A DNA stretch of 64,000 nucleotides from JBAXAM01 sp964213355 (lineage in GTDB: Bacteria > Pseudomonadota > Gammaproteobacteria > UBA9339). How positions within the stretch are numbered: position 1 is the stretch's first letter; every line of letters starts with the position of its first letter. The DNA lies in NCBI GenBank assembly GCA_964213355.1, contig CAXOVY010000029.1:1-64000 (forward strand), in the 5' to 3' direction. The notes beneath the pieces were generated by a model. It was given only the letters and a program-made list of their open reading frames with translations, searched no databases and was not told the origin of the DNA. The position numbers were made by a program, and so were the translations under genes. Positions 17,348 through 26,617 of the stretch are shown here, in pieces.

Positions 17348-19456
17348 TTACCAAATCTCATGATCTTCTCCTGCAAGCAAACTCCGTTGGTTTTTTGGTG
17401 TAATTTTTTCGTTGTCAGTGGCGCTGGTGTTTTGGGGTTCATTTTTCTTACTTTTCTTATTTTCCTTGTTTTTGTTGCTTGCTTTATTTTCTCTTTTTTT
17501 ATCATCATTGCCACTTCCATCTTTTTTATCAGCTTTGTCTTTTGCATCTTCCATATTTTGTCCATCAGCTTCTTGCGTTTCTTGAGCTTCCAGCGTCTCT
17601 TTGTTTTCCTTTGCTTCTTTGCTCTTTTTGGCTTCTATATCCTCTTTTTTCATAGCATAGAATTTCCTTACTCTGGAATCATTTCGCTCTACAAGCTTTT
17701 CTACTTCTTGATCAAGAACAATATCGTTTGATACAAAACCCTCTGCTAGTTTGGATCTCTCATCTAAGGTTAACTTAAGCAAAGTAATAGGGTAGGGAGC
17801 AGCCAAACGTAAGAAACATCTCATTTCTTCTAGTTCCATTATTTCCGCTGAAGTGACAATTTGATTGATCATTCTTTGTGTTCCTATAGAAATACCATCG
17901 CGTATGGTATTTGCTCCATAGGAATAATTTTCTCGCATATCTTCGATTTCCTGATTACCTAAAGCCCTTGATACCAGCTCTGCCGTATCGGGACTCGGAC
18001 TTCTAAAGAAAAAAGCAGTATTCATAAGATCAAATATCTCTCTACCAGCGCTTTTTCCATATACCTTTTCTAATTGGGCATAACTTTGCATGCCTAATAC
18101 AAAACATCCTCCGTATTTACGAGCTTCTGCAATACTTTCTGGTAATTGAGGTAATTTATGCAAACTTGGTAATTCATCACAAACAAACCATAATCTACGA
18201 TTACGATTTTCTGGTAACGATAAAAGAGTTATTGTCGCCATGGAAAACCACATAGATAATAATGGCTTTAGTGAAGCATGCTGCGCAGCATTTGAAGATA
18301 AAAATAACCAGCTGCTATCTTGTTCATTACATATCCAATCTCTGATAGAGAATTTAGGTTTTTCAGATGTTTGTTCCGCTCCAATTAAAAATCTTAGTGA
18401 TTTTAAATAAGTGGTGATTACAGACCGGATCGAAATTGCGGTTTTTTCTATTGCGCCACTCGTAAGAGTAGCAGCTTCAGTACCAGCTAAGTAATTATGT
18501 AAGTCATTCAATTCGGAAGTTAGTAGTATTTTTAAAAGCTTTTTAACCGATCTATCATCATCGTCCTGCATGGTAAAAGCAGTACTACCAAAAATGGTTC
18601 TCGATGCATTTACCCAAAACGGATCTGATTCACCATGCATCGGAATTAAACTCTCTGCCATATTCTCAAAATCAGTTGCCGTACGCGCCTCACGCCATAA
18701 ATTCCAATTCTCACATCTTGCATCAAACGGATTCAATATCTTATCTAGCCCATCACGATAAAACATCGAAGTGTAAACCCCACCTTTATCGTATAAAAAA
18801 ACTCTATCTCCTCTTTTTCGTAAACAATCTAGAATTTTTGATATCAACTGGGTTTTGCCAGAACCAGTTGATCCGTGAACTAAAAAATGCTTGGTTTCAG
18901 AGTTTTTAATCATAGGCATATTGTCAATGACAATATCGGAGTTCATCTTGTCTTTTTTGATTTGCTTGGCAACACTTTCTGGAACATCCAGTTTAGATCC
19001 ACGAATAAATTGACTTGCAGTTTGTTTTTCTCCCTGCATGATCAGCCATTTCACCAAACCATAAAACACCCCAATACTCAAAACAAAGCCTACCGTAACA
19101 CCTGATTTTATGTATGGAATAATAGCTGCAGCATTTTTTGCAAACTGGTTATACGATAAATAGGTATCCGGAGAAATACGATAAATCTTACCATGGTATG
19201 GAACTAAAAATTGTCCCATCTTGATATTGAGCAATTTCAAAATAGAATTAACTTGGGCTAGTAACCAATACCATGCGCTCCACCAAATATCTTTTGGAGT
19301 AACAAAATAAATAGCTGATGCCGATAACACAATAAAGGCAACAAAGTATATATTCCATACAGTTTTATTGACCTGCAACAGCATCCTCAAATTATGAAAG
19401 GTTATCTGTCCACCGCGGGTGAATTTTTTTGCTTTGTCAGTGTTTTTAGGATACAT
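17348..19456 (-). CDS. traD: Type IV coupling protein TraD
   Basis: 702 residues from the ATG at 19456 (MYPKNTDKAKKF), 7 bp after the preceding stop; a frame extension upstream would overlap that gene and is rejected. Two membrane segments lie in the first 160 residues, then a hexameric ATPase domain: Walker A VHGSTGSGKTQ near 194 and Walker B LWFVCDELPS near 422, followed by GMQSYAQLEKVYG and FFFRSPSPDTAE, typical of TraD/VirD4. The last 100 residues form a very Lys/Glu-rich low-complexity tail. It docks the TraI-DNA complex to the secretion channel at the inner membrane. It follows the traG-SHOCT gene block and precedes traI, as in F. Confidence 0.93.
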   Translation of the reverse strand: MYPKNTDKAKKFTRGGQITFHNLRMLLQVNKTVWNIYFVAFIVLSASAIYFVTPKDIWWSAWYWLLAQVNSILKLLNIKMGQFLVPYHGKIYRISPDTYLSYNQFAKNAAAIIPYIKSGVTVGFVLSIGVFYGLVKWLIMQGEKQTASQFIRGSKLDVPESVAKQIKKDKMNSDIVIDNMPMIKNSETKHFLVHGSTGSGKTQLISKILDCLRKRGDRVFLYDKGGVYTSMFYRDGLDKILNPFDARCENWNLWREARTATDFENMAESLIPMHGESDPFWVNASRTIFGSTAFTMQDDDDRSVKKLLKILLTSELNDLHNYLAGTEAATLTSGAIEKTAISIRSVITTYLKSLRFLIGAEQTSEKPKFSIRDWICNEQDSSWLFLSSNAAQHASLKPLLSMWFSMATITLLSLPENRNRRLWFVCDELPSLHKLPQLPESIAEARKYGGCFVLGMQSYAQLEKVYGKSAGREIFDLMNTAFFFRSPSPDTAELVSRALGNQEIEDMRENYSYGANTIRDGISIGTQRMINQIVTSAEIMELEEMRCFLRLAAPYPITLLKLTLDERSKLAEGFVSNDIVLDQEVEKLVERNDSRVRKFYAMKKEDIEAKKSKEAKENKETLEAQETQEADGQNMEDAKDKADKKDGSGNDDKKRENKASNKNKENKKSKKNEPQNTSATDNEKITPKNQRSLLAGEDHEIW

Positions 19457-19463
19457 AGGTTCA

Positions 19464-20162
19464 CTAATCCCAACGATGGCGGTCTCTGTAATCCTGATGA
19501 ATATCAAAACTACTGCCGGATTTGAAAGAACATCCGCTGGGATTTCCACCAGAATCAATACCGCCAATCATTCTTAGTCCAGTTGCAGGGTTGGTTCTAT
19601 CGTCATCAAACATCGTAGATCTATTACGCATTATATTGTCGTATTCTTGTTGAGAGATTTTGCCGCTTTGAAGTAGGCGTTTGTATTTTTTGTACTTGTA
19701 AATATTTAACAATACTATTATTCCGAAAAATGCTAATGGTAGAATCACCATACCGGTAATATTTAATATTGCTGTCTTAAGTTCTGCATGTCTAGATTCT
19801 CTCTCTATCTGTTTATCGTATTCCCTTTTTAAGGGTTCGAGGGTTTTGAGTGTTTCTTTGGTAACGTTGAATAGAACATTAAGGTTCTGAAGTTCCTTTT
19901 TTGTTTCGTCAATTTTGTTTTGGCAGAATTTTATATCGTGATCAGTTGCAAAAGAATCATTCCTAGTTTTGTCTAACTCTTTAGACCAATACTCTAACAA
20001 TCCATATTTTGATTCTATGTTAAACTTCACCTTTCTTAAATTCTCTGCGGTAATGTTGTAGTTATTAGCGCCATCAATTATTTCCTTGTTAATAGCAAAA
20101 CAGCAAGAGGTAGTAAAAATTAAAAGGCTAATCACGCAATATTTTATTTTAGTTGTTGTCAT
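19464..20162 (-). CDS. Membrane protein between traG and traD, possible exclusion protein
   Basis: 232 residues from the ATG at 20162 (MTTTKIKYCVISLLIFTTSCCFA), which overlaps the end of traG. It has a signal or lipoprotein-like N-terminus, a periplasmic coiled-coil region (50-130), one transmembrane helix (AILNITGMVILPLAFFGIIV) and then a short SHOCT-like motif YKRLLQSGKISQQEYDNIM. In F this interval holds the exclusion genes traS and traT. I recognise no sequence match to either, so the exclusion role rests on position only. An alternative is a coupling-protein accessory factor. Confidence 0.45.
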   Translation of the reverse strand: MTTTKIKYCVISLLIFTTSCCFAINKEIIDGANNYNITAENLRKVKFNIESKYGLLEYWSKELDKTRNDSFATDHDIKFCQNKIDETKKELQNLNVLFNVTKETLKTLEPLKREYDKQIERESRHAELKTAILNITGMVILPLAFFGIIVLLNIYKYKKYKRLLQSGKISQQEYDNIMRNRSTMFDDDRTNPATGLRMIGGIDSGGNPSGCSFKSGSSFDIHQDYRDRHRWD

Positions 20163-22968
20163 TTGTTTTCTCATTATTTTTACCAGCATTTAAAAACTGT
20201 GGTTTTATAGCATCTACTATATTATAAGCCGAACTAGCTGCTTTTTCAGCTCCATCTTGAATATTTTTAATAATTCCATTCTGTGCTTCATTAAATGTTT
20301 TTTCCCGAATTGATTTCGCATCTCCAATTTCTTGAGTGATTTTTGAACGACCAGTACTTACATCATCTTTAACCCGATTAAACTCCTGTTGATCCACCCC
20401 AACTCCATTCTTCTTGGCATCACTTGCGTTTTTTAATTTTTGATTTTCGTGTTCGGTTGTTATGGTATTCGCCTTAGATTCAACATTAGCTTCTCCCAAA
20501 TGATATTTACTATGCGGGTTAATATTAGAACTGTTACGTTGATATGTTGACAGTATTTTGTTTTCCACTTCAAAACTATGAACATAATCTCTTGCAAGAT
20601 TCTCTAACTCTGGTCTATTTTTACCAGCAAATAACTGTTCTGCTTTTTCACGCCCTTTGATTTTAACCGCATAATCAGCTATTTCCTGACCTAAATCACT
20701 ATCTATTTGCCCTGAGTGTTGTCTGACTAATGTTGCAGAGTTTGCTAGTCTCTCAGATTCAGATTTGTGTACTGAGTATTGCTCTGATGCAGATCTAGCA
20801 CTTCTAAGATCCGTAGACAATTGTGATAAATATGATGCAGCTTCTGAATTACCAGTATCAACATGCTTGGTTTTACTATACTCTTCTACCTTATGCATAT
20901 CGGTACTAAACCTTTTGGCTTCTTCAGCAGTGACGTCTATGCTTTTACCGATATTATGCTGTGTTGATGATTCGCTTGTTCTCATATGTTCAGTACTGAG
21001 TTTACCATCTAACTTACCATCAACTATATTCACTCCGATTGCTTTTCCAGGAATAGTAATCCCTAAAGATGCTGTCCCAGTTTGACTGAAGTTAACCAAT
21101 CCTCTAAACACATCATTAACATCTAAATGATTTCGATCTGCGATGGTTTTTGCTATGTTCTTCATTTCAGTAGCGCTTTGCGCATACGATGCAGCTTCTC
21201 TGGAACTAAAGCTTTCTCCAAGACTCTTACTAGACGCAACAGATTTACCTAAACTATCAAGATCTGTAATAGCACTAGATAAAGATTGATCATAAGACTT
21301 CTGATTCTGTACGGCCGCACTATCTGCAACTTCTGCTTGTTTCGAAAAAGATTCACTGAGCATATCACTGGCTCTAACATTTACTGGTAGTTTTGAAATA
21401 GCATGAGAGGCATCATATACAGGTTTGCCATCTGGCCTGGAGGTACGCAATACACCAGTACCAAGCTGCTCTGTAGCCATACCATGCATCATGGTAGAAT
21501 TTGTATCAAATTTGTTGGCATTAATATTATGCCAGCTAGAGTTACCGAGATGAATGTTTCCGCTTACGGCTTCAGAAGCTGCAGAAGAGGCTGAGGATTG
21601 CAATACTCCACCAATGTAACTCGCTGCGTGGTTAAATGCTGAAGACATCCCTTTAACCAAACCACCAGATATAAAAGGAATAGAAAGCATTAAATATCCA
21701 GCCATGTTTGAAATATCTGAATGCTCAAGAAGTAACTTATCTATGTTACTTATGGTCAAACCTCCAGATCCCAGCTCTTTAGCATAAAAAGTTATCATCA
21801 TGTTCAAACACGAAAACATAATCGGCCAGGATTCGATCCAAAACAGAGTATATAAATAATTTTTTAGTACTGTTCCCGTAAGACTCGGTTGCAGAGACAG
21901 CAGTACTATTACCGGAAAAAGACTCAGCATTAAAAGTAACAATACAGTATGAATAATCGGTATTGTATAAAGAGCTACATTTCTCGAGGTGGCAAGCGAC
22001 ATTCTCATTTTATCCATAGCCTGAGAAGTACTTAGATTTAAAAGAGCTGCAGTAGCTCCGGTTTCTGCAGTGTAGTTTAACAACCCATCTCTAATTCCAT
22101 TGATTAAAACGTTTTGGGTCGCTATTTCTAATGCAGAACTGGATAAATTCCCATAATTAAAATGATGATATGCACTTTCGAGTAGTGTTTTTGATTTTTC
22201 TGCTTTATCTGATGCTGATCCTAAATTTTTGCTTATCCTGTCTATTCCTATACGTCTCCCAAAATTGGCAAGTAAATTATTTTTAACATCAGTTTCAAGA
22301 TGTTTTTTTAAGCTCTCAGTAGCTGCCTGACATGTTTTGAATACTCCATCTATATAGATACCGCGGATATGACTAGGATTCTTTGTAATAGTATCCAAAA
22401 GATTAGTACTTTCCGTAAGTTCAGTCATCGAATATTTTTTGGAAATCAAAATATCTCCCAGAACGCAGTTCTTTACATATTCGTTTAATTCCGATTTTAC
22501 GGCGGGGTCTACTGTATTAAACTCAGAAGATATTTTAAATAGTTTAGAACCAAACAGCATTCCGGTTTTATTGTAGGAAAGATCATCAGGTGTATGAAAC
22601 TCCTTTTCAAAAGCTTGGACAATCCCATGAGCTGTTGAGGTAATTATACTTGCTGGATATCCAAGACCGTATGGGATATTGGCTACCATAGAAGGAATTC
22701 CTGGATTACTAGCATCAAATATCTGCAAAGTAACTTTCGGAGCAAGCATTATTACCGCTATGCCAAAATAAGTAATAAACCATTTGGCAAAAACTGCAAT
22801 ATTATGCCCACGAATATAATTTACCACTGCGCCATAAATTGAAAAAAGCACGCTAAGTCTCATAGCAGTACTAAAAGTATCAGCACTAAGTAAGGTAGCC
22901 ACAGCATTTAGCGTTTCTCTGGCTAAATCGCCATTGGATATTACGTATATTGGTAGTGGATTACTCAT
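20149..22968 (-). CDS. traG: TraG mating-pair stabilisation/channel protein
   Basis: 939 residues, like F TraG (938). The N-terminal third has several membrane helices (residues 30-85 and 325-440, e.g. ALYTIPIIHTVLLLLMLSLF) and the conserved start MSNPLPIYVISNGD...LNAVA. The C-terminal half is a large polar, Ser/Ala-rich periplasmic domain. In F, TraG spans the inner membrane, is needed for pilus assembly through its N-terminus, and mediates mating-pair stabilisation and entry exclusion through its C-terminus. Its ATG overlaps the traH stop by 4 bp, indicating translational coupling. Confidence 0.92.
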   Translation of the reverse strand: MSNPLPIYVISNGDLARETLNAVATLLSADTFSTAMRLSVLFSIYGAVVNYIRGHNIAVFAKWFITYFGIAVIMLAPKVTLQIFDASNPGIPSMVANIPYGLGYPASIITSTAHGIVQAFEKEFHTPDDLSYNKTGMLFGSKLFKISSEFNTVDPAVKSELNEYVKNCVLGDILISKKYSMTELTESTNLLDTITKNPSHIRGIYIDGVFKTCQAATESLKKHLETDVKNNLLANFGRRIGIDRISKNLGSASDKAEKSKTLLESAYHHFNYGNLSSSALEIATQNVLINGIRDGLLNYTAETGATAALLNLSTSQAMDKMRMSLATSRNVALYTIPIIHTVLLLLMLSLFPVIVLLSLQPSLTGTVLKNYLYTLFWIESWPIMFSCLNMMITFYAKELGSGGLTISNIDKLLLEHSDISNMAGYLMLSIPFISGGLVKGMSSAFNHAASYIGGVLQSSASSAASEAVSGNIHLGNSSWHNINANKFDTNSTMMHGMATEQLGTGVLRTSRPDGKPVYDASHAISKLPVNVRASDMLSESFSKQAEVADSAAVQNQKSYDQSLSSAITDLDSLGKSVASSKSLGESFSSREAASYAQSATEMKNIAKTIADRNHLDVNDVFRGLVNFSQTGTASLGITIPGKAIGVNIVDGKLDGKLSTEHMRTSESSTQHNIGKSIDVTAEEAKRFSTDMHKVEEYSKTKHVDTGNSEAASYLSQLSTDLRSARSASEQYSVHKSESERLANSATLVRQHSGQIDSDLGQEIADYAVKIKGREKAEQLFAGKNRPELENLARDYVHSFEVENKILSTYQRNSSNINPHSKYHLGEANVESKANTITTEHENQKLKNASDAKKNGVGVDQQEFNRVKDDVSTGRSKITQEIGDAKSIREKTFNEAQNGIIKNIQDGAEKAASSAYNIVDAIKPQFLNAGKNNEKTNDNN

Positions 22969-24341
22969 GATTGTCCTAAACGATGCTTTAGCTGACCAAT
23001 AACTTTTGAGGTAACCTCTCGTTCAGTAGCTTTTGAGCTCTCAACAAACTTCATCAATTCCTGAATATCTTGATGAGATTCGGTTTTTATTTTCTCTACA
23101 TATATAGCTGCATGATGAATCTGATCAATTAATTGTTTGTGAACCTCTTGACCATAATCAGTACTGGCCAAACTATTTTCTACTGCCTGTAAGGCTTCGT
23201 GCATATATTGCATTAATAGATTTTTGGCTATCGCTTCTGAATAATTGGCAATACTCATTGCCATAGCTGCCTGGTTTGCCATCAAATTGGTTGTTACAAA
23301 TTTTAATAATGGAAATTTCGTCATTTCCAAAAAGTTTTTTAATCTTTCGTCTAATGGACCGTTATCACTAGCTACAGCAGTGACTATTTCATTAATGGTT
23401 ATATTTACCTTGGTATAAAGAGCTTTTTCTTTATCAATTTTTATTGCAGTTAATTTAGGATTAAGACATTGTTTTTCTTCATCACATTTATAAATCTCAG
23501 CTTCTCCTCCTTCTAGTAATGCTTTGAGTACTCTTCGGTCTTTAGCTAATGGGCTATATATCTTTATCTTATCGTTACTACCATAAACAATAGTTCCCGA
23601 CAGAGACATAAAAAACTCTTTGAGTTCTCCAATATAAGAGCTTGCAGCAAGAGCATCCCAAATAAGGTTTTTATTAACCATAACCGCTTTTTTGTACTGT
23701 TTGTGTACAGCCTCATCAGTTTTCGCCATTGTTTCGTTGTATTCCTTATCCATACTGCATCTTTGTCGCGCTTGCGCCCAATCACTAAATTTACCGCTGT
23801 AGTTACCCAAATCCTTACAAATGTGTTGCTGAGTAGCTTTTGTTCTGGGCCACATACCGCCGATTAAAGTTTCCGCCATTTCACAAGAATTAAAATTATT
23901 AGCGTTTATTTCCTGAGCGAGTTTTTGAATATATTGCATCCCATGCGCAATTTCTGGCACTGCTGTTTCAAGCGCAAGATTAAAAGCATAACCGCCAGCA
24001 TTACTCATAATCTTTTGAAAAAATTCCGTTAGTTCCTGCGCATTAACAAAAGAAAAACCACCGCCAAATAGATCAATCCCACCACATCCATTTCTCAGAG
24101 TCGGAGGATCAAGGTATATCACTTGGATATTCTTAACCCGATCGCGTAAAAATACACTTCCACCAGAATAATATCCCGCTGCTTGTCCTTGATATGCTGT
24201 TTCAGGAGTCACGTTGTTGTCATAACCAAGAGAAGTAAAAAAATTGCCAAGATCTCCTGAGACATCGGCAAAAACTGGTGGCGTAATTAAATTCACAAAA
24301 ATAAATATTGCAAATGTAAGTAGATTTTTATGCATTTTCAT
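22965..24341 (-). CDS. traH: TraH pilus assembly protein
   Basis: 458 residues with a signal peptide ending in PPVFA. Family features include DVSGDLGNFFTSLGY, YQGQAAGYYSGGS, FLRDRV, RNGCGGIDLFGGGFSFVN and GMWPRTKATQQHICKDLG, all typical of F-type TraH. A C-terminal coiled coil follows (residues 380-450). TraH works in the periplasm with TraF, TraU, TraW and TrbI/TrbC in pilus extension. The start overlaps the preceding gene by 14 bp, with a second Met two codons in as an alternative. Confidence 0.93.
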   Translation of the reverse strand: MKMHKNLLTFAIFIFVNLITPPVFADVSGDLGNFFTSLGYDNNVTPETAYQGQAAGYYSGGSVFLRDRVKNIQVIYLDPPTLRNGCGGIDLFGGGFSFVNAQELTEFFQKIMSNAGGYAFNLALETAVPEIAHGMQYIQKLAQEINANNFNSCEMAETLIGGMWPRTKATQQHICKDLGNYSGKFSDWAQARQRCSMDKEYNETMAKTDEAVHKQYKKAVMVNKNLIWDALAASSYIGELKEFFMSLSGTIVYGSNDKIKIYSPLAKDRRVLKALLEGGEAEIYKCDEEKQCLNPKLTAIKIDKEKALYTKVNITINEIVTAVASDNGPLDERLKNFLEMTKFPLLKFVTTNLMANQAAMAMSIANYSEAIAKNLLMQYMHEALQAVENSLASTDYGQEVHKQLIDQIHHAAIYVEKIKTESHQDIQELMKFVESSKATEREVTSKVIGQLKHRLGQS

Positions 24342-25023
24342 CTCTATCCATCTCTTTGCCTGATTTGATATCTATAATTAAACTACGTTCGTACTGTAAT
24401 ATTTGCGGTTTAAGCTTGTTCATACGACTAACAAGTTCTAAGTATGTGAGCGCTCCCTGGGATACCGGATAAACGTGCAAATTGTTTTTGTTCACAACAA
24501 ACAAAGCTGGAACTGAAGCATTAGTTGTTCTTTCAAAAAATTGCTCTACTATTTCATGATCAGCTATGTTGCTTTCTTGATTAGCTACATTGTTGTTTGA
24601 GAGATAGCTCGATGCTAAATTAGCATTAGTCGAATATTTTTCACCAAGCACAAAACTTCTTACTTTGATACCAAAATTATTAGAGTATTTTTTTAGCACC
24701 GGTGCAAAACTCTTGCAATACTGACAACTATTACTGTAAAAAAAGATAAACTCGTAATCTCTGTTAAACTGGAATTTAGATTCAGAAACGCCGTATTCGC
24801 TATTATGGTTATTACTGCAATTTTCTTTTATAGCGGCAATGGATTTTTTAAAAAAACCGATAGGCACTATAACTAGATTACTGGCCTTTGAGGGTATGGT
24901 ACTTAAAATTAAGCCTCCTGGTTTTGTATCAACAATAGCTGCAGAAGAAACAGAAAAAGCAAAACTATAGTTGCTTATCAGTAAGCTCAATAAACATATC
25001 AATTTTAAAATAGCTTCGTACAT
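24328..25023 (-). CDS. trbB: TrbB-like thioredoxin-fold periplasmic protein
   Basis: 231 residues from the ATG at 25023 (MYEAILKLICLLSLLISNYSFA, a signal peptide). A longer frame running back to 25146 would overlap tag and lacks a leader, so it is rejected. The thioredoxin active site is FIFFYSNSCQYCKSFAPVLKKYS, a CxxC after a beta strand, and the cis-Pro loop is NASVPALFVVN. In F, TrbB is a periplasmic disulfide isomerase that helps fold Cys-rich transfer proteins such as TraN, TraU and TraH. It lies between tag and traH; in F, trbB also lies upstream of traH. Confidence 0.82.
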   Translation of the reverse strand: MYEAILKLICLLSLLISNYSFAFSVSSAAIVDTKPGGLILSTIPSKASNLVIVPIGFFKKSIAAIKENCSNNHNSEYGVSESKFQFNRDYEFIFFYSNSCQYCKSFAPVLKKYSNNFGIKVRSFVLGEKYSTNANLASSYLSNNNVANQESNIADHEIVEQFFERTTNASVPALFVVNKNNLHVYPVSQGALTYLELVSRMNKLKPQILQYERSLIIDIKSGKEMDRDENA

Positions 25024-25042
25024 TTTATTTGGTTTGTTTATC

Positions 25043-25672
25043 TTATTTATTTTGTTGGTTCTGCTTGTTTGGTTTTTTGCTAGAATCTGCCAATCGTTTA
25101 GTCTCGCTGCATTTTTTATAACACCAACATCTAGTTGTATGATCATTTGCTATTCCCACCGCCCGCATATAGAAATAAACAATGGTTGGACCAACAAATC
25201 TAAAACCTCTTTTTTTAAGATCTTTGGATATTTTTTCTGATAAATCAGATTTGGCAAGCATTTGTTCTACGCTATTTAGGCGATTGTTGATCGGTTTATT
25301 ATCAACAAATCCCCAAATATAATTATCAAAAGTCCCAAACTCATTTTGGATTTTTATAAATTGCCTGGCATTATTTATTGCTGAGAGAATTTTTAACTTA
25401 TTCCGGATTATTTTGGGATTAGCCATTAGTTCTCTTATCTTCAAATTATCAAATTTCGATACCTTTACCGGATCAAAATCAGCAAATGCGTTTTTGTATC
25501 CATTTCTTCTGTTTAAAATTGTTGACCAACTTAATCCCGCTTGTGCTGCCTCAAGTATTAAAAACTCAAAATGAATACGATCGTTATGTACAGGAACTCC
25601 CCATTCGTTATCGTGATAGTCCTGCATTTCTTTGGAAGAATTTGCCCATTTGCATCTAATTACTTTTTGCAT
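25043..25672 (-). CDS. tag: DNA-3-methyladenine glycosylase I
   Basis: 209 residues from MQKVIRCKWANS (ATG 25672); an in-frame upstream Met adds a Lys-rich leader unlike Tag. It excises 3-methyladenine from alkylated DNA. Family landmarks are all present: RCKWA, YHDNEWGVPVHND, FEFLILEAAQAGLSW, the helix-hairpin part DVKVSKFDN-like KIRELMANPKIIRNKLKI, GFRFVGPTIVYFYMRAVG and NDHTTRCW. The four zinc ligands (Cys and His near the N-terminus, His and Cys in DHxxxC) can be assigned. It sits between traF and trbB inside the transfer operon, which is unusual. The C-terminal tail (KKPNKQNQQNK) is low complexity. Confidence 0.92.
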   Translation of the reverse strand: MQKVIRCKWANSSKEMQDYHDNEWGVPVHNDRIHFEFLILEAAQAGLSWSTILNRRNGYKNAFADFDPVKVSKFDNLKIRELMANPKIIRNKLKILSAINNARQFIKIQNEFGTFDNYIWGFVDNKPINNRLNSVEQMLAKSDLSEKISKDLKKRGFRFVGPTIVYFYMRAVGIANDHTTRCWCYKKCSETKRLADSSKKPNKQNQQNK

Positions 25673-25744
25673 GTTTTTATTCCTCTTTTTTTTGTGCTTT
25701 TTTACTTTTATTTTTTCTGTTCTCAAATCTATAGAAACGAATAA

Positions 25745-26617
25745 TTAAACTCCATCCCGAAAATTACTAGCTACTTGTAAAAACCTCCTACGAAGCTCCG
25801 CATCGGAAATAAATCCATAGTTGATAGGAACTATTTTTTGGTTCTTAGGATCAACTAAAATCAACGCTGGGAAATACCTGATCCCTAATTTTTTAGCTTG
25901 ACCATAGTCAACTTGACTAACTTTACCATTCTGACCAGTAGCAAAAATCTCTAATATTTTGCCATCCATCGATATCGGTACTAAAGATATGCGGTTCTCT
26001 CTGCTAAAAGATTCTACGATTGGAGCAAGAGCTTGGTCTAATGGATTATCACCACGATAAAAGAAAAACATCCCGTAAGTCTTACCAAAATCACGAATAG
26101 CTTCATCTTCTTTTCTACGAGTCTCAGCGTAAATTATATGTTGCGCGCTATTTTGCGTTGGATGCAAGATGCTATAATCAAGCTCTGGATATTCAAGTAA
26201 GGTCCTTTTCCAAATTTGAGTAAAGAAAGCAGCTTTATCTACAACAAAATTTTGTAATATCAAATACGATCTCATATTCTCCTCTGTTGGATACAAAATA
26301 GCTCTGTCCTTGGCTTCCCGTACTGCCTGACGTAGTGCATTCATCTGTATTACAGCTGATATTTCTTTTTTATTTTTTTTATCCATTCCTTTCTCCGGAT
26401 ATATCTCATTATACCAGTGCCAACCAATTGCTTTTTTGGTTTCTTCCGTTTCTTGTGGTTTTTGCTCTAAACCAATCATTTGCGCCATACTCAATTCTGG
26501 AGTAAAAAAACCACCAAACAACAAACACAATAAAAACAAAAATGATAAAAAAGACCAATGTTTGAATCTCCTTTTATAAGAATTATAAAAAAAACTACTT
26601 TTTGGTTCGTTCGCCAT
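25745..26617 (-). CDS. traF: TraF pilus assembly protein
   Basis: 290 residues from the ATG at 26617 (MANEPKSSFF), overlapping the traN part 2 stop by 23 bp. A membrane/signal segment (SFLSFLFLLCLLFGGFF) is followed by the F-type TraF core IGWHWYNEIYPE and a thioredoxin fold lacking CxxC (YFPALILVDPKNQKIVPINYG). TraF is a periplasmic pilus-assembly protein that interacts with TraH. Thirty-six residues near the N-terminus before the hydrophobic stretch are polar, so the exact signal-cleavage site is unclear. Confidence 0.9.
   Translation of the reverse strand: MANEPKSSFFYNSYKRRFKHWSFLSFLFLLCLLFGGFFTPELSMAQMIGLEQKPQETEETKKAIGWHWYNEIYPEKGMDKKNKKEISAVIQMNALRQAVREAKDRAILYPTEENMRSYLILQNFVVDKAAFFTQIWKRTLLEYPELDYSILHPTQNSAQHIIYAETRRKEDEAIRDFGKTYGMFFFYRGDNPLDQALAPIVESFSRENRISLVPISMDGKILEIFATGQNGKVSQVDYGQAKKLGIRYFPALILVDPKNQKIVPINYGFISDAELRRRFLQVASNFRDGV

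Noticed and set aside
25024..25146. Longer N-terminus for the TrbB-like protein
   Set aside because: The extension overlaps tag, has low-complexity Asn/Lys repeats and precedes a proper signal peptide that starts at 25023.
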